DNA from: Desulfobacterales bacterium
GTDB lineage: Bacteria; Desulfobacterota; Desulfobacteria; Desulfobacterales; UBA2174_A
DNA length: 28,895 bases
Reading direction: 5' to 3'
Assembly (NCBI GenBank): GCA_025454075.1
Contig: JALOPD010000016.1
Location: 1 to 28,895, forward strand
Position numbers and translations under genes: made by a program
Notes under the pieces: model-generated
Told to the model about the DNA's origin: nothing
Seen by the model: only the letters and a program-made list of their open reading frames with translations
The model's database searches: none
Part shown: piece after piece, positions 8,330-16,078 of the stretch
Numbering within the stretch: the stretch's first letter is position 1
How the letters are laid out: each line of letters opens with the position of its first letter

Positions 8330-10318
8330 ATGAAGACGGCTTTCAAGTGGACGGCTATCGCCGCTGCGGCACTGGTGGTTGTGGTGATCGCAGCGCTGCT
8401 GATCATCCCCGCTTTCATCGACGTGAACCGGTACAAGCCCGAGCTTGAAAAATATGTTTCCGAGGCGACCGGCCGGCCGCTCAGCGTCGGCGGCGACGTC
8501 CGCCTGAGCCTGTTTCCGTGGGCGGGGGTGTCGTTTTCCGATCTGAAACTCGGCAACACCCCGGCGTTCGCTGAGAAGGACTTCCTCACGGTGAAGTCGT
8601 TCGACGTCCGCGTGAAGCTGCTGCCCCTGCTGTTCAAGCAGGTGGAGGTGGACCGCCTGGTGGTTCTCGAGCCCCGCATCTTCCTCGTGTCGAACAAGGA
8701 CGGCCGCGTCAGCTGGGACTTCGGGGCCAAGCCGGCGGAGGCCGGACCCTCGACCCAACCCGGCCCGACCCCCGCCCCGACAGGGCTGCCCGTCCAGTCG
8801 CTCATGGTCGGGGAGCTGAGCATCCAGAACGGGCGGCTGACATGGATCGACCACGGAAAAGGTTCGCACCGGGAGATCTCCCGGATGAACCTGTCGCTGA
8901 AGGATGTGTCGTTGGAACGGCCGGTGCGCTTTTCGTTCTCTGCGTCTTTCAACCAAAAACCGCTGGCCGCCGAAGGCCGCTTCGGTCCGGTGGGGGCGAA
9001 CATCGGCCAGGGCGCCGTCCCTCTGGAGGTCAAGGCGGAGGCCTTCGACCAGCTGAAACTGCAGATCAAGGGCACGGTGGAGAACCTGCTGGCCGCCCCC
9101 CGGGCAAGCCTTTCCGTAGAGGCAAGCGAGTTCTCGCCACGCAAACTCTTCGCCGAGATCGGTCAGCCGCTGCCCGCCGCCGCCGATGCCAGGGTGCTGG
9201 AGCGTTTGGCGTTCACGGCCGCCGTCAAGGCCGACGCCAAGGCGGTTTCCGTGTCCGACGGGTCGCTTGCGCTGGACGATTCCAAGCTGACCTTCAATCT
9301 TAACGCCAGGGAGTTCTCCAAGCCCGACCTCACCTTCGACTTCAAGCTCGACCGGATCGACCTCGACCGCTATCTGCCGCCGAAGGCCGCAGCGAGCCAA
9401 CAGAAGGCGCCGGAGGCTCAAGCCGCGCCGCCCGGCGGCCAACCGGCTTCTGCGACGGCCGAGAAAACCGACTACACGCCCCTGCGGCAGCTGATCATGG
9501 ACGGGAGGGTCGCTGTGGGCCAGCTCACCGTGAACAGCGCCAAGCTTGAGGACGTGAACCTCAGGGTTGCGGCAAGGGACGGTGTTCTCTCGTTGGATCC
9601 GCTCACAATGAAGCTTTACCAGGGCACCGCATCCGGCAAGACCGTGGTGGATGTCAAAGGCCCCAGCCCCGTAACGGATCTCCAGCTCCATCTGGACCGG
9701 GTGCAGGTGCACCCCCTGCTCAAGGACCTGGCCGGCAAAGACTTTCTCGAAGGCACCGCCAAGGCCCAGATGACGCTGTCCATGACCGGCGACGACCCGG
9801 CGCGCATCAAGCAGACCCTGGGCGGCAAGGGCAGCTTTGTCGTGAGCGACGGCGCCATCATCGGTGTGGACCTTGCCGGCATGGCACGCAACGTCAAGGC
9901 CGCATTGGGGGGGGAGGTCAAGTCCGGCCCGAAGCCACGCACGGATTTTGCCGAACTTCTTGTTCCGTTCACCATCGACAACGGTGTGGCCCACACCTCC
10001 GAGACAACCCTAAAATCGCCGCTGCTGAGGCTGCTTGCGGCCGGCAAAGCCGACCTGGTGAAAGAAACGCTGGATTTCCGGGTGGACACGAAACTGGTCG
10101 GCACCATCAAGGGCCAAGGAGATGAAAAAAGCCGCTCCGGAATCGACGTGCCGATCCTTGTGTCGGGGAGCTTCTCCAATCCCAGCTTCCGACCCGACCT
10201 TGAGGGCATCGCGAAGGGCGAACTAAAAAAGGCGCTCGCCCCGCTGGACGCCGGCGAGGGAAAGGCGAAGGAAAAAGCGCGCGACCTCATCAAAGGCATA
10301 TTGCCGAAGAAAAACTGA
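8330..10318 (+). CDS. AsmA family protein
   Basis: 662 residues from ATG 8330, with a GGAGGG ribosome binding site 5 bases upstream. A single N-terminal transmembrane helix (about 8-30) is followed by the typical AsmA opening, DVNRYKPELEKYVSEATGR and GDVRLSLFPWAGVSF (about 31-70), and a long beta-rich periplasmic region. A low-complexity Ala/Pro/Gln linker lies around 365-385. The C-terminal half has the AsmA hallmark LGGKGSFVVSDGAI and a DFRVDTKLVGTIKG segment. AsmA-type proteins are inner-membrane-anchored, bridge-like proteins thought to help phospholipid transport to the outer membrane. It is followed 14 bp later by a lipoprotein gene, probably co-transcribed. Confidence 0.92.
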   Translation: MKTAFKWTAIAAAALVVVVIAALLIIPAFIDVNRYKPELEKYVSEATGRPLSVGGDVRLSLFPWAGVSFSDLKLGNTPAFAEKDFLTVKSFDVRVKLLPLLFKQVEVDRLVVLEPRIFLVSNKDGRVSWDFGAKPAEAGPSTQPGPTPAPTGLPVQSLMVGELSIQNGRLTWIDHGKGSHREISRMNLSLKDVSLERPVRFSFSASFNQKPLAAEGRFGPVGANIGQGAVPLEVKAEAFDQLKLQIKGTVENLLAAPRASLSVEASEFSPRKLFAEIGQPLPAAADARVLERLAFTAAVKADAKAVSVSDGSLALDDSKLTFNLNAREFSKPDLTFDFKLDRIDLDRYLPPKAAASQQKAPEAQAAPPGGQPASATAEKTDYTPLRQLIMDGRVAVGQLTVNSAKLEDVNLRVAARDGVLSLDPLTMKLYQGTASGKTVVDVKGPSPVTDLQLHLDRVQVHPLLKDLAGKDFLEGTAKAQMTLSMTGDDPARIKQTLGGKGSFVVSDGAIIGVDLAGMARNVKAALGGEVKSGPKPRTDFAELLVPFTIDNGVAHTSETTLKSPLLRLLAAGKADLVKETLDFRVDTKLVGTIKGQGDEKSRSGIDVPILVSGSFSNPSFRPDLEGIAKGELKKALAPLDAGEGKAKEKARDLIKGILPKKN

Positions 10319-10332
10319 AAGCGGAGGATCCG

Positions 10333-10827
10333 ATGCAAAGGCACCCTTTCCGATTCGCCGCCGCCCTGCTGGCGGTCTTGACGCTGGCGGGATGCGCCGG
10401 CATCGGCAAGCCGCTCGAAACCCCCCGCGTTTCCATCTCCAACATCCAGGTGCAGGAAAGCAAGGGCATGGAGACGGCGTTTCTGGTCCAATTGCGAGTG
10501 ACGAACCCCAACGACGTGGACCTGGATATCAAGGGCGTGGATTGCGATCTGGAAATCAACGGTAAACCTTTCGCCTACGGCATTTCCAACACGCCGGTCA
10601 AGGTGCCGGCCTTCGGCTCGGAGACCGTTCCGGTCACGGTCTATTCGTCGGTGCTGGATATCATAAAGAGCCTCTTCGGGCTGCCGCACAGAGAAGACCT
10701 GAGCTACCAGGTCAAAGGCAAGGTCCGGATGGCGGGCGGAGGGTTCATGCCGTCGACGCTGCCGTTTGATTCCCAGGGTACGGTTTCGATCAAGGAGCTG
10801 ACCTCCGGAAGGAAGGGCCCCTCCTGA
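10333..10827 (+). CDS. LEA type 2 (LEA14-like) lipoprotein
   Basis: 164 residues from ATG 10333 with a GCGGAGG ribosome binding site. A lipoprotein signal peptide ends in the lipobox LAGC (Cys 21). The mature part is one all-beta WHy/LEA14-like domain: VSISNIQVQ, then a VTNPNDVDLDIKGVDCDLEING block, the family's hallmark NPN, and a C-terminal strand set ending in SIKELTSGRKG. Such proteins sit on the outer or inner membrane facing the periplasm; their role is structural or protective and poorly defined. Co-transcription with the AsmA-like gene upstream suggests a shared envelope role. The terminator at 10915 follows. Confidence 0.88.
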   Translation: MQRHPFRFAAALLAVLTLAGCAGIGKPLETPRVSISNIQVQESKGMETAFLVQLRVTNPNDVDLDIKGVDCDLEINGKPFAYGISNTPVKVPAFGSETVPVTVYSSVLDIIKSLFGLPHREDLSYQVKGKVRMAGGGFMPSTLPFDSQGTVSIKELTSGRKGPS

Positions 10828-10860
10828 TGCGGTCGGACATAGCTGTTCCGAAAACAGGGG

Positions 10861-10888
10861 TTGATTCGGGCGATGAATTCAGTATAGA
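10861..10888 (+). promoter_or_regulatory. Candidate promoter between the lipoprotein gene and the terminator
   Basis: TTGATT (10861-10866) and TATAGA (10883-10888) are 16 bp apart, each matching the consensus at 4 of 6 positions. Predicted start near 10895, just upstream of the terminator hairpin at 10915, so the hairpin would fall in the leader of the transporter mRNA. Confidence 0.35.
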
Positions 10889-10914
10889 AAGGGCCTGAAT
10901 ATAAACTTCCGAGC

Positions 10915-10943
10915 CTGCACCGGAAACGGTGCAGTTTTTTTTT
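10915..10943 (+). terminator. Intrinsic terminator directly before the BT1 transporter start
   Basis: A perfect 8-bp stem, CTGCACCG and CGGTGCAG, closes a GAAA tetraloop and is followed by nine T. It ends 3 nt before the likely start codon at 10947. It closes the AsmA-lipoprotein operon, or acts as an attenuator of the next gene. Confidence 0.9.
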
Positions 10944-10946
10944 AAA

Positions 10947-12548
10947 ATGCAAACAGAAACCAACCCGATGCCTTCCGGCGGCCTCTTCGGCCGCACATGG
11001 CGCTGGTTCACCGTCGATTTCCTCGGCATCTTCCGGGAAATGCGCTTGAGCTATCTCCCGCCGCTCATGGTCTACCTGGCGGCCGGCGTCTCGGGCTTCA
11101 CCGGCATCATCGAAAGCTTTTTCGTCAAGGAACAGCTGGGCCTGTCCGCGGCCTTTCTGGCAAGCCTGGGTTTCTGGGCCGGGATTCCCTGGGCGCTCAA
11201 GATGCCCGTCGGGCACCTGGTGGATCTCTTCTGGCCGCGCAAATCGTTTTTCGTGTATTTCGGTGCGCTGTTGATGGCGGCCGGCCTTTTGATCATGGTG
11301 GGGCTCACGGGCTGCAAGGAGTGGATGGCGGGCTTCCTGCCGCTGGACGTCTGGTACGTGGTCTCCTCCCTGGTTGCGCCCGTCGGCTTTGTTTTCCAGG
11401 ACGTGGTGGCCGACGCCATGACGGTGGAGGCCGTGCCGCGGCATGACGAAAACGGGGTGCCGATCCCGGAGAAAGACCTGCAGCGCATGCACGTCACCAT
11501 GCAGACCCTGGGGCGCATCGCCATCGTCGGCGGCAGCGCCCTGGTGGCCGGCCTCGGCGGCTGGCTCGCCCAGACCCTGTCCTATCTCGTGATGTACGAG
11601 GTGTCGCTGCTGATCCCGGTGATCTCGGTCGCCGGGGTGACCCTCGGGGACGTGAACCTGATGCGGCGCCGCCGCCGCTACCGCCGCAGCGGGTTTGCCG
11701 AGCCGGACATCCGCCGCATGCTGCACGCCGAGATGCCGGAACTCAAGCCCAACTGGACCATCCTCGGCGGCAGCGCCGCCTTCGTCGCCGCCGGCCTTTT
11801 CCTGGGGCTGTCCCAGTTCGCGGCAAAGATGGAAACCATCTTCGGCGTCTCGCTGCTCATCATCGGCTACCTGATCCGCCAGCTCCTGCGGGAGATGGCG
11901 CCTGAAAAACGCCGGGAGATCGTCGGCATCGCCGTCATCGTCTTTGTGTTCCGCGCCATGCCCGGGGCCGGCGCCGGCGCCGGCTGGTGGCAGATCGACG
12001 TGCTCGGCTTCGACGAGGCCTTCTTCGGCACCCTGCGCCAGATCTCGTCCATCCTGGCCATCCTGGGGATGTTCGCCCTGCGGGGCTGGATGAGCCGCCG
12101 GCCGATCCCCTATCTCGTCGTGTTTCTGTCGCTCTACGGCACGGCGATGACGATGCCTTTTGTCGGGATGTACTACGGCCTGCACGAGTGGACGGAACGG
12201 GTCTTCGGGTTCGGCGCCCACGCCATCGCCCTCGTCGACACCATGGCCGACTCCCCGCTCGGCCAGGTCGCCATGGTGCCCATGCTGGCCTGGATCGCCC
12301 GGGAGGCGCCCGAGAACCAGAAAGCCACCTATTTCGCGGTCATGGCGGCCTTCACGAACCTGGCGCTCTCCGCCGCCAGCCTCGGCACCAGCTACATGAA
12401 CCGGATCTTCATCGTCGAGCGCGGCAGCTACGGCGAGCTGGGCCGGCTGATGATCACCGTGAGCCTCGTCGGCCTGGTGGTCCCGATCGCAACGGTCCTG
12501 ATCGTCAACCGCTGGAGCCGACCGCGACCCGCGGCCATCACCTCCTGA
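10947..12548 (+). CDS. MFS / BT1 (folate-biopterin transporter-like) membrane transporter
   Basis: 533 residues from ATG 10947. A GTG at 10929 lies inside the terminator stem and is unlikely; ATG 10968 is another option; none has a ribosome binding site. About 12 hydrophobic segments are visible. GFWAGIPWALKMPVGHLVDLFWPRKSFFVYFG fits the BT1/MFS loop 2-3 signature (Pro-Trp-x2-Lys then Gly-x2-x-Asp), here split: IPWALKMPVGHLVDLFWP. VAPVGFVFQDVVADAMTVEA matches the FBT-type VxDA motif. The substrate is unknown; folate or pterin transport should not be assumed, as bacterial members are largely uncharacterised. The YchF-like gene follows after 18 bp and is probably co-transcribed. Confidence 0.8.
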   Translation: MQTETNPMPSGGLFGRTWRWFTVDFLGIFREMRLSYLPPLMVYLAAGVSGFTGIIESFFVKEQLGLSAAFLASLGFWAGIPWALKMPVGHLVDLFWPRKSFFVYFGALLMAAGLLIMVGLTGCKEWMAGFLPLDVWYVVSSLVAPVGFVFQDVVADAMTVEAVPRHDENGVPIPEKDLQRMHVTMQTLGRIAIVGGSALVAGLGGWLAQTLSYLVMYEVSLLIPVISVAGVTLGDVNLMRRRRRYRRSGFAEPDIRRMLHAEMPELKPNWTILGGSAAFVAAGLFLGLSQFAAKMETIFGVSLLIIGYLIRQLLREMAPEKRREIVGIAVIVFVFRAMPGAGAGAGWWQIDVLGFDEAFFGTLRQISSILAILGMFALRGWMSRRPIPYLVVFLSLYGTAMTMPFVGMYYGLHEWTERVFGFGAHAIALVDTMADSPLGQVAMVPMLAWIAREAPENQKATYFAVMAAFTNLALSAASLGTSYMNRIFIVERGSYGELGRLMITVSLVGLVVPIATVLIVNRWSRPRPAAITS

Positions 12549-12566
12549 ACCGAAAGGCATCCGCCC

Positions 12567-13577
12567 ATGAAACTCGGCATCATCGGGCTGCCCCTCTCCG
12601 GGCGGTCCACGACCTTCGAGGCCCTGACCCGCCAGGGAAGCGAGACCGCTTCCCACGGCGAAGACCGGCTCGCCGTGGTGCGCGTGCCCGACGAGCGCGT
12701 GGACCGCTTGAGCCGCATGTTCGAGCCCCAGAAGACCATCTATGCCCAGGTGGACTATTTCCTCGCCGGCCAGGGAAGCCAGAAGAAGGAGGCCAACCCC
12801 TGGCTGCCCGTGAAGGATTGCGACGCCCTGATCCACGTGGTGCGCAACCACGGACCGGATCCCACCCCGGCCGCGGATTTCCGCGCGGTGGAGCAGGAGC
12901 TGATCCTCTCGGACCTCGTCCAGGTGGAAAAACGCCTGGAGCGCATCGAGCTCGACCACCGGCGCGGCAGGAAGACGGCCACCGAGGAACAGCCGCTCCT
13001 GGCCGAGTGCCGCCGGCTGCTCGAGAGCGAAACCCCGCTGCGCCGCTCGCCCGAGCTTTGCGCGGCCAAGCCGCTGAGAGGCTTTGCGCTGCTCACCGCC
13101 AAGCCCGTGCTGGTGCTCTTCAACAACGAGGACGGCGACCCGGCGCTGCCCGACATCAGGGAGATCGCCGAGCGTGAAAAATGCCTGGTGCTGCGGGGCA
13201 AACTGGAACAGGAGCTGTCCCGCATGAGCGAGGAGGACGCCGCGGAGTTTCTCAAGGAGTACCAGATCGGCACCTCCGCCATGGGCCGGATGATCCAGCA
13301 GTCCTACGAGGTCATGGGCCTCGTCGCCTTTTTCACGGTCGGCAGCGACGAGGTCCGGGCCTGGACCATCCGCCGGGGCACCCCGGCCGTGGAGGCCGCC
13401 GGCGTGATCCACAGCGACATCCAGAAGGGCTTCATCCGGGCCGAGGTGATCTCCTACGAGGATCTCATGGCGGCCGGGTCGACGGCCGAGGCGCGCCGCC
13501 GCGGGACGTTTCGCCTGGAGGGCAAGGCCTACGAGGTCAAGGACGGTGATATCATCAACTTCCGCTTCAACGTCTGA
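12567..13577 (+). CDS. Divergent YchF-like GTPase paralogue (DUF933/TGS C-terminus)
   Basis: 336 residues, start ATG 12567. The N-terminus MKLGIIGLPLSGRSTTFEAL aligns with the Obg/YchF P-loop, but the key Lys is Arg (Arg 13). The G3 region (YAQVDYFLAGQ) lacks the usual DxxG glycine-rich motif and the base-recognition NxxE motif is only hinted at (LVLFNNEDG). The C-terminal 85 residues are a well-kept TGS/DUF933 domain (FTVGSDEVRAWTIRRGT, HSDIQKGFIRAEVI, DGDIINFRFNV). True YchF/OLA1 is about 363 residues and binds ATP and the ribosome. This paralogue probably keeps the fold and the ribosome- or RNA-facing part while nucleotide hydrolysis is altered or lost. It lies 18 bp after the BT1 gene. 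Confidence 0.85.
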   Translation: MKLGIIGLPLSGRSTTFEALTRQGSETASHGEDRLAVVRVPDERVDRLSRMFEPQKTIYAQVDYFLAGQGSQKKEANPWLPVKDCDALIHVVRNHGPDPTPAADFRAVEQELILSDLVQVEKRLERIELDHRRGRKTATEEQPLLAECRRLLESETPLRRSPELCAAKPLRGFALLTAKPVLVLFNNEDGDPALPDIREIAEREKCLVLRGKLEQELSRMSEEDAAEFLKEYQIGTSAMGRMIQQSYEVMGLVAFFTVGSDEVRAWTIRRGTPAVEAAGVIHSDIQKGFIRAEVISYEDLMAAGSTAEARRRGTFRLEGKAYEVKDGDIINFRFNV

Positions 13578-13605
13578 CGGCCGCGCGAAAAACCCGATTT
13601 GTTGA

Positions 13606-13634
13606 TTGCCGGCACCGGTGGCGCTTGGTATGAT
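13606..13634 (+). promoter_or_regulatory. Probable promoter of the ketosynthase gene
   Basis: TTGCCG (13606-13611), a 17-bp spacer and TATGAT (13629-13634) preceded by TTGG. Predicted start near 13641 gives a leader of about 44 nt. Confidence 0.45.
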
Positions 13635-13684
13635 TCCGGTCCGGGAAGCCGTTGGTCTGCGTCATTCGCCATGGAGTGAACCGA

Positions 13685-15220
13685 ATGGATACTCCGGATT
13701 TCGTGTTGGACATCATCGCCCAGGGCGCCTGGAACGGCGGCACGCTCGTAGACAATTCGATTTACGAAAACAAGGGCATGGCCTTCAAGGGCGGCATCCC
13801 GGTCAATCGGGAGACCATCGAAGAGCGCATCGGCGTGCGCACCCGCGTGGCCGCCCCCATGGACGCGCGCATCGGCCTCCTCGCGTTCCAGGACCTGCTC
13901 GACACCTCCGGCATCGACCCGGCCCGCATCCGCGTTCTGATCGCGGCCACCAACATCGGCGAGGACAAGTTCGACCCGGGGCCGACCAGCCGTTACCTGT
14001 ACGACCGCATCCGGCAGACCTGCCCCCGGGCGCTCGTGCTCGACCTCTATGCCGGCTGCCCCGGCTTCAACGTGAGCGTGGAGGCGCTCTACATGCTGGC
14101 ACTGGCGGGCATGCTTCAATCGGGGGACCTCGCCGTGGTCGTCGGCGCCGAAAACGTCCACCGCGCCGAGGCCTTCAAGCCGCTGGACACGAGCAACATC
14201 ATCTTCGGCGACGACGCCCTGGCCACGGCGGTTGAAATCGGCGCCGGCGCCGGAAGCTCGTCGCCCGGCCGCGTGAGCGCCGAGGCGGTCATAGACGCCG
14301 GCGAGGACTTCATCGCCGCCATCGCATCCGGCCTGCTGCCCTGGGCGCGTGAAGGGCGCCTGGACGGAATCATCGTCGACAACCAGCTGGGCCGAATCGA
14401 GCTGCGGATTCCGGCCACCGCCGCCCGCGTGCAGCACGCGCTGATGGAGCGTCTTTTCCCGAAAGAGACCGCGGCCGGTACCTTCAAGAATTTTCGCACG
14501 GCCCTTGAAATCTATGAAAGCGGCGGCGCCGGCTTCGCCTACGACCTGATGAGCTCCGACAGCGACCCGCGCACCGTGCAACGGATGGCCTGCGCGTACA
14601 CGGCCTCGGGCAAATACCGCCGGCTGGCGGCCGTGTTCCTCAAGGAAGGGCAGCCGGTGCGCCTCAGCCTCGTCGAAGGCTCGGCCCCGGTGCGGGTCCC
14701 TCCGGGCCGGGGGGTCGTCGACACGCTGACCCGCAGCCACGGCTGCTTTGCGGGTTTCATCGAAGCCAAATTCGATGCGGACGGGGTCTTCGGAGTGATG
14801 GACGGAAAAGGGGTGTTCCTCTACGCCACCCGGGGGGCCAAGGCCCACCTTTCGGCGCTGCTCGCGGCCAACCGGCTCTCCCTGCAGGACATCGACCTGC
14901 TGATCGAACACCAGGCCAACTTCGCCATGCTGCCCCTGACCCTCGAGCAGGTGCTGGCGGAGGGGAAATCGGCCGAGCGTGAGAAGGTCGCGCGCTTTTT
15001 GGCTGAAAAGATGGTGGTCAACATCCACGAGCGCGGCAACTGCTCGGTGGTCTGCATGCAGCGGCTGCCCTACGACCTCGCCCGCGGCGCCCTCGCGCCC
15101 GACACGATCCAGGGCTTTCCCGTCAACCGCAACCTGGAGCGCCTCCGGCACGCCCGCACCATCCTCTACGACTCGGTCGGCGCCGGCATGACCCGCAGCT
15201 CGTTTCTGCTGAGAAAGTAA
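13685..15220 (+). CDS. FabH-like 3-oxoacyl-ACP synthase III family protein, enlarged
   Basis: 511 residues from ATG 13685, with GGAG 8 bases upstream. A thiolase-fold ketosynthase: the nucleophile is in YAGCPGFNVS (Cys 125), the His in IEHQANFAM (His 409) and the Asn in HERGNCSVV (Asn 452), so the Cys-His-Asn triad of FabH/KAS III is complete. It starts IAQGAWNGG rather than with the usual FabH opening. FabH is about 320 residues; the roughly 190 extra residues lie mainly between the Cys half and the His half (about 180-370). It probably condenses an acyl-CoA or acyl-ACP primer with a malonyl unit or makes a similar C-C bond; the product is unknown. No other lipid genes are adjacent. Confidence 0.82.
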   Translation: MDTPDFVLDIIAQGAWNGGTLVDNSIYENKGMAFKGGIPVNRETIEERIGVRTRVAAPMDARIGLLAFQDLLDTSGIDPARIRVLIAATNIGEDKFDPGPTSRYLYDRIRQTCPRALVLDLYAGCPGFNVSVEALYMLALAGMLQSGDLAVVVGAENVHRAEAFKPLDTSNIIFGDDALATAVEIGAGAGSSSPGRVSAEAVIDAGEDFIAAIASGLLPWAREGRLDGIIVDNQLGRIELRIPATAARVQHALMERLFPKETAAGTFKNFRTALEIYESGGAGFAYDLMSSDSDPRTVQRMACAYTASGKYRRLAAVFLKEGQPVRLSLVEGSAPVRVPPGRGVVDTLTRSHGCFAGFIEAKFDADGVFGVMDGKGVFLYATRGAKAHLSALLAANRLSLQDIDLLIEHQANFAMLPLTLEQVLAEGKSAEREKVARFLAEKMVVNIHERGNCSVVCMQRLPYDLARGALAPDTIQGFPVNRNLERLRHARTILYDSVGAGMTRSSFLLRK

Positions 15221-15321
15221 CCTCGCCGGCCGTCCAACGAGCGGATCGCCGCATCAAACCGGTTCAAACGATAGGTCGGTTTCGGGGGCATCGGCCGGCC
15301 GGCGCCGGATGAAGGCGGTGG

Positions 15322-15861
15322 TCACGGGCATGCCGAAGCCGGAGCCTGGGGTTTCAAATAGGTGTGAATGGCCTGGGACAGGTTGTCCCGGCACTCCTCG
15401 ATGCTCGCGTAGCTGTAGCCGGCGATCAACCGCCCCTCCTCATAGACATCGATGCCGGCGGCGTAAGGCGGCATGGCAAAGAGCGTGTTGAGCACGATCG
15501 CGAAGTCGTGGCAGCGGTTGGCCAGAACAATCCCGGCATCGGTGGCGAGACGGGCGGGCGCCGGCCCCGAATCCAAACCGTAGAACATGCCTTGCAGGAC
15601 GCTCGGGGGAATGAACACGGCGCAGACGGCGGGTGGGAACACGACGGCCTTCGACAAGGACTCGAAAAAGGCCTTTTCCTGAGGCGCGACCGACTGGAAT
15701 GTGACCAGTTGCCCCGGAACCAGGTAGTCCTCCAGGCGAATGAGCACCCCCTCGAGAAAAGACTGCCAGCCGGCCACCATGGGGTCGGCACCGGCCTCGA
15801 GGCGCTGTCTCTCCCGGGCCTTGGCCTGAGTCAATTCGGATAGGATTCGATTCGTTGGCAT
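15322..15861 (-). CDS. Conserved-looking hypothetical soluble protein
   Basis: 179 residues, start ATG 15861, weak ribosome binding site. No signal peptide or membrane helix. It begins with a charged helix (ILSELTQAKARERQRLEAG), followed by an alpha/beta region with FQSVAPQEKAFFESLSKAVVFPP and IDVYEEGRLIAGYSYASIEECR. I recognise no family. The coding character is supported by GC-rich third positions and by the absence of a better frame. Its neighbours are convergent (ketosynthase) and divergent (antiporter), so context says little. Confidence 0.65.
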   Translation of the reverse strand: MPTNRILSELTQAKARERQRLEAGADPMVAGWQSFLEGVLIRLEDYLVPGQLVTFQSVAPQEKAFFESLSKAVVFPPAVCAVFIPPSVLQGMFYGLDSGPAPARLATDAGIVLANRCHDFAIVLNTLFAMPPYAAGIDVYEEGRLIAGYSYASIEECRDNLSQAIHTYLKPQAPASACP

Positions 15862-15964
15862 GCATCAACCTGCGGGCGGCACCGTAATGCGCCTTGCCGG
15901 TGCAAGGCGGGAACGACCGGTTGGCCGACAGGATAGAACAGATCCGGCTGATTGCATAGCCCTC

Positions 15965-15992
15965 TTGACCCCTTCCGGCGCGGAATTAATAT
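15965..15992 (+). promoter_or_regulatory. Probable promoter of the antiporter gene
   Basis: TTGACC (15965-15970) and TAATAT (15987-15992) are 16 bp apart; predicted start near 15999, leaving a leader of about 69 nt before the antiporter start codon. Confidence 0.45.
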
Positions 15993-16048
15993 CCACCATC
16001 TTTTGGACGACCGGCCTCGCCGGCCGGTTGTACAGACTCAGAGCCATT

Positions 16049-16078
16049 ATGGACGTAAAAAAACCATATGACGATTGA
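16049..16078 (+). other. Possible nine-codon leader ORF overlapping the antiporter start
   Basis: ATG 16049 opens a frame coding MDVKKPYDD and ending at TGA 16078, so it overlaps the antiporter start codon (16068) in another frame. Neither start has a clear ribosome binding site, so it is only a candidate for translational coupling. Confidence 0.2.

Noticed and set aside
8285..9994. Long minus-strand frame of 569 codons
   Set aside because: Shadow of the AsmA gene, whose anchor, motifs and ribosome binding site are convincing.
10929..10946. GTG 10929 as start of the BT1 transporter
   Set aside because: The codon lies in the terminator stem and its first codons would be the T tract; it has no ribosome binding site.
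10704..13412. Very long minus-strand frame of 902 codons
   Set aside because: It lies opposite the BT1 and YchF-like genes, is dominated by His, Gly, Asp and Ala as expected of a GC-rich shadow frame, and has no domain; the plus-strand genes have clear families.
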